Origin: Sulfurimonas sp. | GTDB lineage: Bacteria > Campylobacterota > Campylobacteria > Campylobacterales > Sulfurimonadaceae | Direction: 5' to 3' | DNA length: 64,000 nt | NCBI RefSeq assembly: GCF_028714975.1 | Contig: NZ_JAQTLH010000008.1 | Location: 1 to 64,000 of the forward strand | Shown here: piece by piece, positions 1-9,040 of the stretch | Layout: each line of letters begins with the position of its first letter | Numbering within the stretch: position 1 is the first letter of the stretch | Translations under genes and position numbers: made by a program | Notes under the pieces: generated by a model | Told to the model about the DNA's origin: nothing | The model's database searches: none | The model's input: the letters and a program-made list of their open reading frames with translations, nothing else

Positions 1-100
1 ATTCTTTATAAAACGCTAAATTAAAACATCTAAATAATTCTAACTATTAACTTTTAAAATCATAACTACAAATTGAACTCTCTGAATATTTTTGTTTTTA

Positions 101-136
101 GATTGCCGCGCTTCTAAAGAAGCTCGCAATGGCGAT
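101..136 (-). repeat. Dispersed GCAAT-type palindromic repeat, copy 1
   Basis: The sequence has ATTGC...GCAAT arms around an inner GCTTC/GAAGC pair. It resembles, in opposite orientation, the stretch at 59961-59986 (TCATTGCGAGC...GCGGCAATC). Both lie between genes. Similar elements recur in many bacterial genomes. Nothing else is evident in 1-210. Confidence 0.45.
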
Positions 137-210
137 TACTCTAAGACTTTAAAAAATATTATAGTAATGGTTGTTTGGAATTTATTTGGGTATACAGTTT
201 GAGAGAGGTT

Positions 211-234
211 TGACATGTAATTATTTACATGTCA
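211..234. terminator. Inverted repeat downstream of purM
   Basis: TGACATGTAA and TTACATGTCA form a perfect 10-bp stem with a 4-nt loop, 9 bases past the purM stop codon. There is no clear T-run, so a role in termination or mRNA 3'-end protection is inferred from position. Confidence 0.45.
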
Positions 235-242
235 ATTTTGAT

Positions 243-1238
243 TTATATTAGAACTGCTTCTCTTTTTCCCTCTTTAATCTCACCGATTAGGTAACCGTCT
301 GTTTTTGAAAGAACTGTTTCAACATCTTCTTCTTTTACGACTAAAATCATTCCTACACCCATATTAAAAGCTCTGTACATCTCATTTTCTTCTACATGAT
401 CAGAGATTAGTTTAAAAATCGGTAGAACTTTTATAGCATCTTTTTTTATTTCTGCTTTTAGGTTTTGCGGTAGAACACGAGGCAGATTTTCTACAATTCC
501 GCCGCCTGTTATATGAGCTAACGCAATTATTTGATTTTTTAACTCTTTAAATGTTTTAACATAGATTCTTGTCGGTTCAAGCAGTGTCTCTATAAGAGGT
601 TTCCCGTTAAAATCATCTTCAAACTTCATAGCCATTTTTTCAAACAGAACTTTTCTTGCAAGTGAAAAACCGTTTGAGTGGAGTCCTGAGCTTGGAAGAG
701 CGATTAGTTTATGACCTGCTCTTACCATTGAAACTCTATCCATCTCTGATTTTTCTGCTACGCCTACGGCAAAGCCTGCTAAGTCATAATCGTTATGTGA
801 GTACATTCCCGGCATCTCGGCAGTCTCGCCGCCGATTAATGCGCATTCGCTCTGTCTGCAGCCCTCTGCAATGCCGGCAATAACATTTGTTGCAGCCTTA
901 ACATCAAGTTTTCCCGTAGCGTAATAGTCTAAAAAGAATGAAGGAGTGCCAAAATTGCAAAGAAGGTCGTTTACGCACATAGCGACAAGGTCAATTCCGA
1001 CCGTGTTGTGTATGCCTGAGTCAATAGCCAGTTTTAGTTTTGTTCCGACACCGTCAGTTGCCGCAAGCATTACAGGCTCTTTAAAGCCTTTTGGCAGCTC
1101 AAACGCTCCGGCAAAAGAGCCTATACCGCCCAGTACTCCCGGAATATTTGTAGATTTAACTAACGGCTTGATGTTTTCAACGAAACTGTTGCCGGCATCT
1201 ATGTCGACGCCTGCATCTTTGTAGCTTATTTGGCTCAT
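243..1238 (-). CDS. purM: Phosphoribosylformylglycinamidine cyclo-ligase (AIR synthase)
   Basis: This 331-residue protein closes FGAM to AIR with ATP in de novo purine synthesis. The PurM signature is clear: the N-terminal SYKDAGVDIDAG, then GVGTKLKLA, GETAEMPGMY and HITGGGIVENLPR. The start MSQISYKDAG is preferred over an ATG four codons upstream, because SYKDAGVDI is normally close to the N terminus. Length is near the family norm. It appears to be monocistronic, followed by the inverted repeat at 211-234. Confidence 0.95.
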   Translation of the reverse strand: MSQISYKDAGVDIDAGNSFVENIKPLVKSTNIPGVLGGIGSFAGAFELPKGFKEPVMLAATDGVGTKLKLAIDSGIHNTVGIDLVAMCVNDLLCNFGTPSFFLDYYATGKLDVKAATNVIAGIAEGCRQSECALIGGETAEMPGMYSHNDYDLAGFAVGVAEKSEMDRVSMVRAGHKLIALPSSGLHSNGFSLARKVLFEKMAMKFEDDFNGKPLIETLLEPTRIYVKTFKELKNQIIALAHITGGGIVENLPRVLPQNLKAEIKKDAIKVLPIFKLISDHVEENEMYRAFNMGVGMILVVKEEDVETVLSKTDGYLIGEIKEGKREAVLI

Positions 1239-1287
1239 TATCGGCTCCAATATTAAAGTATGAAATTATACCTAATGAGAGTTAAAG

Positions 1288-1470
1288 TTACTTGATAGAA
1301 CACTTTTTAGTGATGATGCAAAGCGGACAAAAGTCTGCTATTCCTGCAATTAAAGGAATTACTCCCAGATAAAACCATGCATTACCCGTAATTACACCCG
1401 TTGCGATAAGAGCTAAACCGACAACTATCCTGATAACTCTGCAATTTTTTCTTATTTTGTCATAATTCAT
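1288..1470 (-). CDS. Small DUF2892-type membrane protein
   Basis: About 60 residues with two short hydrophobic segments and the DUF2892 (YgaP-like inner membrane) pattern RIVVGLALIATG...GVIPLIAGIADFCPLC. The start at 1470 is chosen because AAGGAC sits 8 bases upstream; an in-frame ATG at 1488 lacks this. The CPLC pair near the C terminus recurs in the family, but its role is unknown. The function of the protein is not established. Confidence 0.75.
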   Translation of the reverse strand: MNYDKIRKNCRVIRIVVGLALIATGVITGNAWFYLGVIPLIAGIADFCPLCIITKKCSIK

Positions 1471-1613
1471 TTTTAAGTCCTTAATCATTTTAATTTATAA
1501 TTATATTTATATAAACAAATAATTGACTTAAAATCGGCTGCTATTTAAACTTTTTAAAGCTTTTTAATGCAAATATGATAAAATCGCGCTAAAAGAAGTT
1601 AGGAATTATAAAA

Positions 1614-2159
1614 ATGAGAGATTTTATATATGCGGAGATGATGGTGCATGTGCCTATATGTACATCTAAAGAAGCAAAGAATATTTTGATAATAAGCGAT
1701 AATGCAGATAAGTTAAGTGCAGAGGCGGCAAGACATTTTGAGTCAAATTTAAAAGTGATTCCTTGCAATTTAAATGAAGTAAGCTCTTTGGCTGATGGCA
1801 GTTATGATGTGGTTATATCTGAAATGCCTAGCGAAGGGGCGCTCTTTTCGCAAATTAACCGTGTTTTAAAGGTTGACGGACAGTTTGTAACTACTCATCC
1901 ATCTTTGGATGATGTAGATAGAAATAAAAATATAATGGTCGCTTTGGCAAATTATTTTAAAATAATAATGCCTTATAATATCGGAAACGGCAAAACTGCG
2001 CTTTTTTGTTCAAAAGAGTATCATCCGACTGCCGATATAAATCTTCAAAGAGCCGATATGATTGACGGATTAAGTTATTATAATTGCGATATCCATCCGG
2101 CTGCATTTGCAATGGGGAACTATATCCGCAAAGAGTACTTAGGAATCATTAAAAACTAA
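1614..2159 (+). CDS. speE: Short spermidine synthase-like protein
   Basis: A 181-residue protein with a reduced Rossmann-like methyltransferase/aminopropyltransferase core: NILIISDNADKLSAEAARHF, then SYDVVISEMPS and INRVLKVDGQFVTTHPS. Helicobacter pylori also has speE next to coaE, which supports the call. At about 180 residues it is well short of typical SpeE (260-290), and no canonical GGGDG loop is seen, so catalytic activity is doubtful. The stop overlaps the coaE ATG by one base, indicating co-transcription with coaE and dapF. Confidence 0.6.
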   Translation: MRDFIYAEMMVHVPICTSKEAKNILIISDNADKLSAEAARHFESNLKVIPCNLNEVSSLADGSYDVVISEMPSEGALFSQINRVLKVDGQFVTTHPSLDDVDRNKNIMVALANYFKIIMPYNIGNGKTALFCSKEYHPTADINLQRADMIDGLSYYNCDIHPAAFAMGNYIRKEYLGIIKN

Positions 2160-2761
2160 TGGCATTTGCTTATGCTATAGCATTAACCGGAGGAATTGCA
2201 ACGGGTAAGAGTACCGTTGCATCTCTTTTGGCACTTAACGGCATGAGAGTCATAGATGCCGATAGCATATCTCATGAGATACTTGACTCTTCGGTTGAAT
2301 GGGTGCGGGAAAACTTCGGAAATGAGTTTATAAAAGGTACAAAAGTAGATCGTTCTAAGCTTGGTCAATTGATCTTTTCCGACAATGAAGCAAAAAAAAA
2401 GTTAGAGAATTTTTTACATCCAAAAATCAGAGCCGAGATAGAACAAAGAAGCATAAAGCAAGACGGTTTTAAATTTCCATATCTTATTGATATCCCTCTC
2501 TTTTTTGAAAACGGTGCTTATGATATAAAAGAGAGTGTAGTAGTTTACACGCCTGCCGATATTCAATTAGAGAGATTTATGAAAAGAAACGGCTACTCTA
2601 AAGAGGAGTCGTTAAGACGCATAGCTTCTCAGATGGATATAGAAGAGAAGAAAAAAAGAGCTACTTGGGTAATAGACAACTCTAAGGACTTAAAACATCT
2701 GCAACGAGAGTGCGAAGAGTTTGTCGAGAAGATAAAAACTAAATATTTGGGGAAAAAATGA
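2159..2761 (+). CDS. coaE: Dephospho-CoA kinase
   Basis: Catalyses the last step of coenzyme A synthesis, phosphorylating the 3'-hydroxyl of dephospho-CoA. The P-loop ALTGGIATGKST lies at residues 8-19, followed by VIDADSISHEIL and the lid-like segment with RNGYSKEESLRRIASQ. At 200 residues it is typical. It overlaps the speE-like gene upstream and dapF downstream (ATGA), so the three genes form one tight operon. Confidence 0.95.
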   Translation: MAFAYAIALTGGIATGKSTVASLLALNGMRVIDADSISHEILDSSVEWVRENFGNEFIKGTKVDRSKLGQLIFSDNEAKKKLENFLHPKIRAEIEQRSIKQDGFKFPYLIDIPLFFENGAYDIKESVVVYTPADIQLERFMKRNGYSKEESLRRIASQMDIEEKKKRATWVIDNSKDLKHLQRECEEFVEKIKTKYLGKK

Positions 2762-3510
2762 GAGTGGCAAAATATAGCGCAAACGGAAACGACTTTGTAA
2801 TTTTTCACACATTTATAAAAAAAGAGAGAAGTGAACTTGCAAAAAAGGTTTGTCATAGACAAAACGGTGTTGGAGCCGACGGGCTTATTGTTTTGATTCC
2901 CTCTTTAAAGCAAGATGAATATGATTTTGAGTGGCAGTTTTACAATTCCGACGGCAGTGTTGCCAATATGTGCGGGAACGGTTCAAGAGCATGCGCGCAC
3001 TACGCATTTGTAAATGAGCTGGCACCGCAAGAGATGAAATTTTTAACGGGTGCCGGTGTTATAGGGGCTTATGTTGATGGAAGTATGGTCACAAGCGAAC
3101 TTACACCTCCGAAAATAGTAAATAAAGAGATTATAGAAAACTCTAAACTATGGTGGCTTCTTGATACGGGAGTGCCGCATTTAGTTCATTTTACGGATAA
3201 TATAAACGAGTTTGACATTAAAGAGGCAAGAGAGTTAAGACATAAATATAATGCCAATGTAAATATAGCTTTTGTAGAGGATAAAAACTTACGAGTCAGA
3301 ACTTATGAACGCGGCGTTGAAGATGAGACTCTGGCCTGCGGAACGGGAATGGCAGCATGTTTTTACAGAGCATATACGGAGAAAAAAGTAGCTAACGATA
3401 TAGAAGTTTATCCGACAAGCGGCGAAACACTTTATCTGGGTATGAATGAGAGAACTATTACATTCCGCGGTGAAGTTAAAAAGGTTTTTGTGACAGAGTT
3501 TGGAAATTGA
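2758..3510 (+). CDS. dapF: Diaminopimelate epimerase
   Basis: Interconverts LL- and meso-diaminopimelate for lysine and peptidoglycan synthesis. Both catalytic cysteines are present: NMCGNGSRAC (about residue 72) and LACGTGMAAC (about residue 195). The N-terminal KYSANGNDFVIF is diagnostic. At 250 residues it is slightly short but complete. It overlaps the 3' end of coaE by 4 bases and ends shortly before a long hairpin. Confidence 0.95.
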   Translation: MRVAKYSANGNDFVIFHTFIKKERSELAKKVCHRQNGVGADGLIVLIPSLKQDEYDFEWQFYNSDGSVANMCGNGSRACAHYAFVNELAPQEMKFLTGAGVIGAYVDGSMVTSELTPPKIVNKEIIENSKLWWLLDTGVPHLVHFTDNINEFDIKEARELRHKYNANVNIAFVEDKNLRVRTYERGVEDETLACGTGMAACFYRAYTEKKVANDIEVYPTSGETLYLGMNERTITFRGEVKKVFVTEFGN

Positions 3511-3532
3511 GAGTTCTAAGTAATATAAATTG

Positions 3533-3566
3533 ATGTTATGTACTTTTTTGTAATAGTACATAACAT
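3533..3566. terminator. Long inverted repeat between convergent dapF and prfA
   Basis: A perfect 12-bp stem (ATGTTATGTACT / AGTACATAACAT) with a 10-base loop lies between the stop codons of dapF (+) and prfA (-). Its position suits a bidirectional terminator, although the stem is AT-rich. Confidence 0.5.
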
Positions 3567-3589
3567 AATGAAGCGGTAAAACGATAAAA

Positions 3590-4657
3590 TTAGAGTCCTG
3601 CAGCCTCAACGATTTTAGCTTGGTGATCTGCTATAAGCGGCTCTACAATCTCATCCATAAGTCCACCCTGCATAATCTCGGCTAGTCTATAAAGAGTTAA
3701 GCCGATTCTATGGTCACTTATACGATTTTGCGGATAGTTGTATGTTCTAATTCTTCCGCTTCTATCGCCCGTTCCAACTTGAGCAGAACGATTTGCGCTA
3801 TCTTTAGCAAGTGCTTCTTGCATCTCAAGATCATAAAGTCTAGCTTTTAGAACTTTCATAGCTTTTTCTTTATTCTTATGTTGAGATTTTTGATCTTGGT
3901 TTGTTACTACTAAACCGGTCGGCAAGTGAGTGATTCTTACGGCAGAATCCGTCGTATTTACACTTTGCCCACCACAACCGCTTGAACGCATAACATCAAC
4001 TTTAAGATCATTTTCATTAATTTGTATCTCAACATCATCAACTTCAGGCATAACAGCAACAGTGATTGCTGAGGTGTGTACGCGACCTTGTGACTCTGTT
4101 GCCGGAACTCGCTGAACACGGTGAATTCCACCTTCATACTTCAACCTGCTATAAACCTGATCGCCTCTGATAAGTGCAATAACCTCTTTAAAACCGCCGG
4201 CATCTGATGGGGATGTGCTCATGATTTCAATTTTCCACCCTTTAAGATCTGCATAGCGAGTGTATGCCTCAAACAGATTTCCAACAAATATAGCAGCTTC
4301 ATCTCCACCGGCTCCCGCACGAAGCTCAACGATAATATTTCTATCATCGTTTGGATCTCTTGGTAGAAGTAGAAGTTTTATATCATCTTCAAGCAATGGA
4401 ATTCTCATCTCAAGCTCTTTGAGCTCCTCTTTTGCCATTTCAGCCATTTCTGGGTCATAAAGCATCTCTTTTGTATCGCTGATTTGAGCAATTACAGATT
4501 TGTACTCTTGTGCTTTTTCTACAATATCTTCGAGGGAGGATCTCTCTTTTGAGAGAGCTGTCATTCTTTTGATGTCAGAAGTTATGTCAGGTGAACTCAG
4601 CATTTCGCCAAGTTCATTATAACGATTGATAAACGGGGTAAGTTTATCGGCTAACAT
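3590..4657 (-). CDS. prfA: Peptide chain release factor 1
   Basis: RF1 recognises UAA/UAG and triggers peptide release. The catalytic GGQ ([20 protein letters not shown]) is at about residue 229. The PxT stop-codon motif appears as [14 protein letters not shown], which distinguishes RF1 from RF2. At 355 residues it is full length. It follows rpsT on the same strand with 12 bases between them, so the two genes are probably co-transcribed. Confidence 0.96.
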   Translation of the reverse strand: MLADKLTPFINRYNELGEMLSSPDITSDIKRMTALSKERSSLEDIVEKAQEYKSVIAQISDTKEMLYDPEMAEMAKEELKELEMRIPLLEDDIKLLLLPRDPNDDRNIIVELRAGAGGDEAAIFVGNLFEAYTRYADLKGWKIEIMSTSPSDAGGFKEVIALIRGDQVYSRLKYEGGIHRVQRVPATESQGRVHTSAITVAVMPEVDDVEIQINENDLKVDVMRSSGCGGQSVNTTDSAVRITHLPTGLVVTNQDQKSQHKNKEKAMKVLKARLYDLEMQEALAKDSANRSAQVGTGDRSGRIRTYNYPQNRISDHRIGLTLYRLAEIMQGGLMDEIVEPLIADHQAKIVEAAGL

Positions 4658-4669
4658 TAATAGTTAACC

Positions 4670-4930
4670 TTATATAGCGTTTACAGCTCTGTGAAGACGA
4701 CTGATTTTTCTTGCAGCAGTCTCTTTTTTCAAGATACCTTTGCTTACAAATTTTTGAATTTGTTTGTTTGCTACGCCCATAGCTGTTGTAGCTTCTTCTT
4801 TATTTCCTGCATCCACTGCAGAACGAACATCTTTTACAATGTTTTTAAGACGAGTTCTGTAAAAACGATTTCGTTCTGCACGAACGATAGTTTGGCGAAT
4901 TCTCTTAACCGATGACTTGTGATTTGCCAT
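4670..4930 (-). CDS. rpsT: 30S ribosomal protein S20
   Basis: Primary 16S rRNA-binding protein, 86 residues, rich in K/R, with the family N terminus [13 protein letters not shown] and C-terminal [21 protein letters not shown]. The start at 4930 has AAGGACT just upstream and matches the family start. A longer frame from 4945 is not needed. First gene of an rpsT-prfA unit, divergent from glmM. Confidence 0.96.
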   Translation of the reverse strand: MANHKSSVKRIRQTIVRAERNRFYRTRLKNIVKDVRSAVDAGNKEEATTAMGVANKQIQKFVSKGILKKETAARKISRLHRAVNAI

Positions 4931-5073
4931 ATGAGTCCTTCTCATAAAAATTTAGTGCAGAATATTAGCTTAAATATAATTAAAATTAAGTTAAAGCCAA
5001 GGTGAATCATAATAATTTCAATAATATTGACTAATTATGTTAAAATACAGCACATTAAATTTTGGAAAATATC

Positions 5074-6414
5074 ATGAAATTATTTGGAACAGACGGTGTA
5101 AGAGGTGAAGCCGGTACATTTTTAACTGCACAGCTTGCTATGAAAATAGCGATGGCTGCCGGAATATATTTTAAAGCGCACTCTAAAACCAATAAAATTC
5201 TAATCGGAAAAGATACGCGCCGAAGCGGTTATATGATAGAAAATGCAATAGTGAGCGGACTTACCGCCATCGGTTACGATGTTATCCAAATAGGTCCTAT
5301 GCCTACTCCCGCGATTGCTTATATAACGGAAAATATGCGCTGTGATGCCGGAATTATGATAAGTGCTTCACACAACTCTTATGAAGATAACGGGATTAAA
5401 TTTTTTGACAGCTACGGGGATAAACTTCCACAAAGTGTCGAAGAGGAGATTGAGAAGATATACTTTAACGAAGATATGCTTTTAGAGGCTCAAGTTAAAG
5501 GTAAAGAGATAGGAAAAGCAAAAAGAATCGACGATGTAATAGGTCGTTACATAGTTCAGTTAAAAAACTCATTTCCCAGAGATCTCTCTTTAAAAAATAT
5601 GAGAATTGTTCTTGATACCGCAAACGGAGCAGGATATATAGTAGGTCCGACTGTTTTAGAGGAGCTTGGTGCTGAAGTTATAGTTCTGCATAATAAACCT
5701 GACGGGTTTAACATAAATGATAATTGCGGTGCTTTGCATGTAAAAGATTTATGTGAAAATGTTATTAAATATAGAGCAGATTTGGGCATTGCACTTGACG
5801 GTGATGCAGATAGAGTCGTTGTCGTTGATGAAAACGGAACCGTGGTTGACGGAGATCAGCTCTTAGGTGCTCTTGGCGCTTATATGCATGAAACCGGTGT
5901 ATTAAAAGGCAAAGGTATAGTTTCAACCGTAATGAGCAATCAAGGTTTAGACGAATTTATGAAATTTCACGGACTAAAACTCTTTCGCTCTGATGTCGGA
6001 GATAAAAATGTTTTAGAAATTATGAAAAAAGAGGGTATTAATTTTGGAGGAGAGCAGAGCGGACATGTAATCGTAAGTGATTACGCAAAGACCGGAGACG
6101 GTTTGGTTTGCGCTCTTCAAATATTGGCACTCTTAATCAGAACAAATCAAAAAGCATCAATTGCGCTGCGTCCGTTTGCGCTCTATCCGCAAAAACTGGT
6201 AAATATAAATGTAAAAGTAAAAAAACCGCTTGATATGATAGACGGACTTGACGCAAAACTAAAAGCGTTGGATGAAAAAGGGATTCGTCATCTCATTCGT
6301 TACTCAGGAACAGAGAATAAACTTAGAATTTTGCTAGAGTGCAAGGATGCTAAAAAAATGAACTTGCAGATGGATGATATGGTAGAATTTTTTCAAAAAG
6401 CTTTAAATGCATAA
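5074..6414 (+). CDS. glmM: Phosphoglucosamine mutase
   Basis: Converts glucosamine-6-phosphate to glucosamine-1-phosphate for UDP-GlcNAc synthesis. It begins [13 protein letters not shown]. The phosphoserine loop is [16 protein letters not shown] (Ser at about 101), the metal loop is [11 protein letters not shown], and the C-terminal phosphate loop is [11 protein letters not shown]. At 446 residues it is typical. The ATG at 5074 is chosen over an in-frame TTG four codons earlier, because [11 protein letters not shown] is the family start. It overlaps lspA by 8 bases. Confidence 0.96.
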   Translation: MKLFGTDGVRGEAGTFLTAQLAMKIAMAAGIYFKAHSKTNKILIGKDTRRSGYMIENAIVSGLTAIGYDVIQIGPMPTPAIAYITENMRCDAGIMISASHNSYEDNGIKFFDSYGDKLPQSVEEEIEKIYFNEDMLLEAQVKGKEIGKAKRIDDVIGRYIVQLKNSFPRDLSLKNMRIVLDTANGAGYIVGPTVLEELGAEVIVLHNKPDGFNINDNCGALHVKDLCENVIKYRADLGIALDGDADRVVVVDENGTVVDGDQLLGALGAYMHETGVLKGKGIVSTVMSNQGLDEFMKFHGLKLFRSDVGDKNVLEIMKKEGINFGGEQSGHVIVSDYAKTGDGLVCALQILALLIRTNQKASIALRPFALYPQKLVNINVKVKKPLDMIDGLDAKLKALDEKGIRHLIRYSGTENKLRILLECKDAKKMNLQMDDMVEFFQKALNA

Positions 6415-6862
6415 TAAAATTTTTCGTCTTTTGACAATACTTTTTTTTACGATAGCAGTTATTTTTATAATAGATCAATATATCAAGTCGCTATTTGTCG
6501 ACGGTTGGAGGTATTATACCGATTGTATAGATTTGATTTTAGTTTATAACAAAGGCGTGGCATTTTCAATGTTTGCATTCTTAGACGAGTCGCTAAAATA
6601 TATTCAATCCGTACTCATTTTCGGTATTTTACTCTACATTATTTATCTTAGGGAAGTTTGTTACGCTTTTCCTGCAGGTTTGATGTTGGGCGGGGCATTT
6701 TCAAATATATACGACAGGTTTGTTCACGGCGGTGTTGTAGATATGGTTTACTGGCATTGCGGATTTAATTTTGCGGTATTTAACTTTGCGGATGTGATGA
6801 TAGATGTCGCGGTTGCTTGGATTTTACTGCTTAATTTTAAGCCAAAACTTTGTAAAAATTAA
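6407..6862 (+). CDS. lspA: Lipoprotein signal peptidase (signal peptidase II)
   Basis: Inner-membrane aspartyl protease that removes signal peptides from prolipoproteins. About four membrane segments are visible. The catalytic aspartates are in [17 protein letters not shown] and [14 protein letters not shown], and the [11 protein letters not shown] motif is present. At 151 residues it is typical. It is translationally coupled to glmM, as in other Campylobacterota. Confidence 0.95.
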   Translation: MHNKIFRLLTILFFTIAVIFIIDQYIKSLFVDGWRYYTDCIDLILVYNKGVAFSMFAFLDESLKYIQSVLIFGILLYIIYLREVCYAFPAGLMLGGAFSNIYDRFVHGGVVDMVYWHCGFNFAVFNFADVMIDVAVAWILLLNFKPKLCKN

Positions 6863-6921
6863 CTCTAAAGATAGATAAAAGCAGATTTAAGGTAATATTG
6901 CCAAAAATATAAAATAATAAA

Positions 6922-7097
6922 TCAAGCTTTAGTGCCGTAGCGGCTTTTTATTCTGACACGGAAGTGTCAAGCTTTAGTGCCATAGCGGCTAGCGTAGCCA
7001 AAGGAATTACTTTTCTTTAGCTTTTTATTCTGACACGGAAGTGTCAAGCTTTAGTGCCATAGCGGCTAGCGTAGCCAAAGGAATTACTTTCTTTGGC
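6922..7097 (+). repeat. Double-hairpin intergenic repeat, tandem array upstream of tig
   Basis: Two full units and one partial unit in tandem; the two full units are 77 bp apart (6967 and 7044). Each full unit has a hairpin TGACAC-GGAA-GTGTCA (6954-6969 and 7031-7046), then a conserved core beginning AGCTTTAGTGCCATAGCGGC. A second hairpin follows, GCCAAAG/CTTTGGC (perfect in the last copy, 7074-7097; one mismatch in the other). Related copies lie at 52894-52961, 56029-56096 and 58845-58911. The array occupies most of the lspA-tig gap. Confidence 0.85.
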
Positions 7098-7125
7098 GTT
7101 TTAAATTAAATAAAAAAGGAAATTG

Positions 7126-8427
7126 ATGAAAATCAAAACAAATAAGATTAATAGTGCAAATGCTGAGATAGAAGCTCAAATCCCAAAAAAAGTAGTGGAA
7201 GCTAATATAGAAAAACTAGCTAAAAAGTTGACTAAGACTGCTTCGGTTCAAGGGTTTCGTAAAGGTAAAGTTCCTGTAGCCGTAGTTAAAAAACAGTTTG
7301 GAGATCGTTTAGTTCAAGATGCAGAAGCAGAAGCATTGCGTGAAGTTTTAAACAGAGGTCTTGATGAGTTAAAAGTTGCAATGAATTCATTAATCGGTGA
7401 GCCGAATATCTCTAATTTTGTTAAAAATGCAGATAGCATTGATGTAACCGTTAAAGTTGCAATGAGACCGGATATAAATCTTGACGGTTATCTTGAAATG
7501 GTAGAGAGCTTTAAAAAGCCTCTAATAAGCGATGAAGATGTAAATGCAAGACTTGAAAAAATTGCCGATTCTCAAGGAAAATTTGTAGATCTTAAAGAAA
7601 AAAGAGCTGCACAAAATGGCGACAGCGTGATTATCGACTTTGAAGGTTCGATTGACGGAGTACTTTTTGATGGCGGAGCTGCTAAAGAGTTTGCTTTGGT
7701 TCTTGGTTCAGGTCAATTTATCCCAGGATTTGAAGATCAAGTAGTCGGTATGAATATCGGCGAAGAAAAAGTTGTAAAAGTTAAATTTCCAGATAACTAC
7801 GGCTCTGACAAATTAGCAGGCAAAGATGCCGAGTTTAAAGTAACTCTTCATAATATTCAAGCAAAAATAAAAGCGGAAGTAGATGAAGCACTTGCAGCAA
7901 AACTGCTTGCGGGACAAGATGATAAAAGTTTAGAAAACTTAAAATCTCAAGTAAAATCTCAACTAGAGTTTGAAGCTCTTTCAAAACTTTACAATGAAGA
8001 GTTAAAACCGGCGCTTTTAGAGACTTTTGTAGCTAAGATGGATTTTGACTTACCTGAGTTTGTAGTAGACCAAGAGATTGATGTTTCATTAAATAAAAAA
8101 GCTAGTACTATGAGTGAAGATGAGATACAAGAGCTTAGAGAAGATGCAGATAAACTAAAAGCACTTCGCGAAACTTTCCGAGAAGATGCGTCAAGAAGCG
8201 TAAAAGCAACTTTTATCATAGATGCACTTGCTACTGCGGAGAATATCAAAGTTGATGAAAATGAAGTTATGCAAACTATCTATTATGAAGCAATGCAAAT
8301 GGGTCAAGACCCAAGATTAGCTTACGATAAGTATAAAAATGCAGGTTATCTGCCTGCTATTCAAATGTCAATGATTGAGGATAGAGTGCTTACGCAAATT
8401 CTTAACTCAAAGATGAAAGAAGCTTAA
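7126..8427 (+). CDS. tig: Trigger factor (ribosome-associated chaperone and prolyl isomerase)
   Basis: Binds nascent chains at the ribosomal exit tunnel. The N-terminal ribosome-binding domain contains the signature GFRKGKVP (about residue 45). A central FKBP-type PPIase domain follows (NGDSVIIDFEGSIDG...FIPGFEDQVVGM, about 165-240), then the long helical C-terminal arms. 433 residues. The start at 7126 has AAAAAGGA 6 bases upstream. First gene of a tig-clpP-GGDEF-def run. Confidence 0.96.
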   Translation: MKIKTNKINSANAEIEAQIPKKVVEANIEKLAKKLTKTASVQGFRKGKVPVAVVKKQFGDRLVQDAEAEALREVLNRGLDELKVAMNSLIGEPNISNFVKNADSIDVTVKVAMRPDINLDGYLEMVESFKKPLISDEDVNARLEKIADSQGKFVDLKEKRAAQNGDSVIIDFEGSIDGVLFDGGAAKEFALVLGSGQFIPGFEDQVVGMNIGEEKVVKVKFPDNYGSDKLAGKDAEFKVTLHNIQAKIKAEVDEALAAKLLAGQDDKSLENLKSQVKSQLEFEALSKLYNEELKPALLETFVAKMDFDLPEFVVDQEIDVSLNKKASTMSEDEIQELREDADKLKALRETFREDASRSVKATFIIDALATAENIKVDENEVMQTIYYEAMQMGQDPRLAYDKYKNAGYLPAIQMSMIEDRVLTQILNSKMKEA

Positions 8428-8431
8428 TTAA

Positions 8432-9022
8432 ATGAGTTATATTCCTTATGTAGTTGAAAAAACAGCGCGCGGTGAGCGTTCTTACGATATCTATTCTCGT
8501 CTTTTAAAAGATAGAATCATTATGCTAAGCGGAGAGGTTAACGACTCTGTCGCCTCTTCTATAGTGGCGCAGATGCTTTTTTTAGAAGCAGAAGATCCGG
8601 AAAAGGATATCTATTTCTACATAAATTCTCCAGGCGGCGTTGTTACTGCGGGCATGGCGATATTTGATACTATGAATTATATTCGTCCGGACGTAGCTAC
8701 TATATGTATAGGTCAAGCCGCATCGATGGGGGCATTTTTGCTCTCTAGCGGAGCAAAGGGTAAAAGATACGCTCTTCCGCATGCTAGGATTATGATTCAT
8801 CAGCCTTTGGGCGGTGCAAGAGGACAAGCGACGGATATCGCTATTCAAGCCAAAGAGATTCTCCGTATGAAAGAGGAGTTAAATCATATTTTGGCAAAAA
8901 ACACGGGTCAAAATGTAAAAAAAATTGAAAAAGATACAGATAGAGATAATTTCATGAGCGCGCAAGAGTCCAAAGATTATGGTATGATTGATGAAGTGTT
9001 ATTGAAAAAAAGCAAAGAATAG
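8432..9022 (+). CDS. clpP: ATP-dependent Clp protease proteolytic subunit
   Basis: Serine protease subunit that assembles as a 14-mer with ClpX/ClpA. The N terminus [29 protein letters not shown], nucleophile loop [14 protein letters not shown] (Ser about 99) and catalytic His in [10 protein letters not shown] (about 123) are all seen. At 196 residues it is full length. It starts 4 bases after the tig stop. Confidence 0.97.
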   Translation: MSYIPYVVEKTARGERSYDIYSRLLKDRIIMLSGEVNDSVASSIVAQMLFLEAEDPEKDIYFYINSPGGVVTAGMAIFDTMNYIRPDVATICIGQAASMGAFLLSSGAKGKRYALPHARIMIHQPLGGARGQATDIAIQAKEILRMKEELNHILAKNTGQNVKKIEKDTDRDNFMSAQESKDYGMIDEVLLKKSKE

Positions 9023-9040
9023 ACGGGATAGGGGGTTGAC

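Noticed and set aside
6922-7097. CRISPR array
   Set aside because: The tandem units are near-identical throughout, with no unique spacers, and no cas genes are present in the window.
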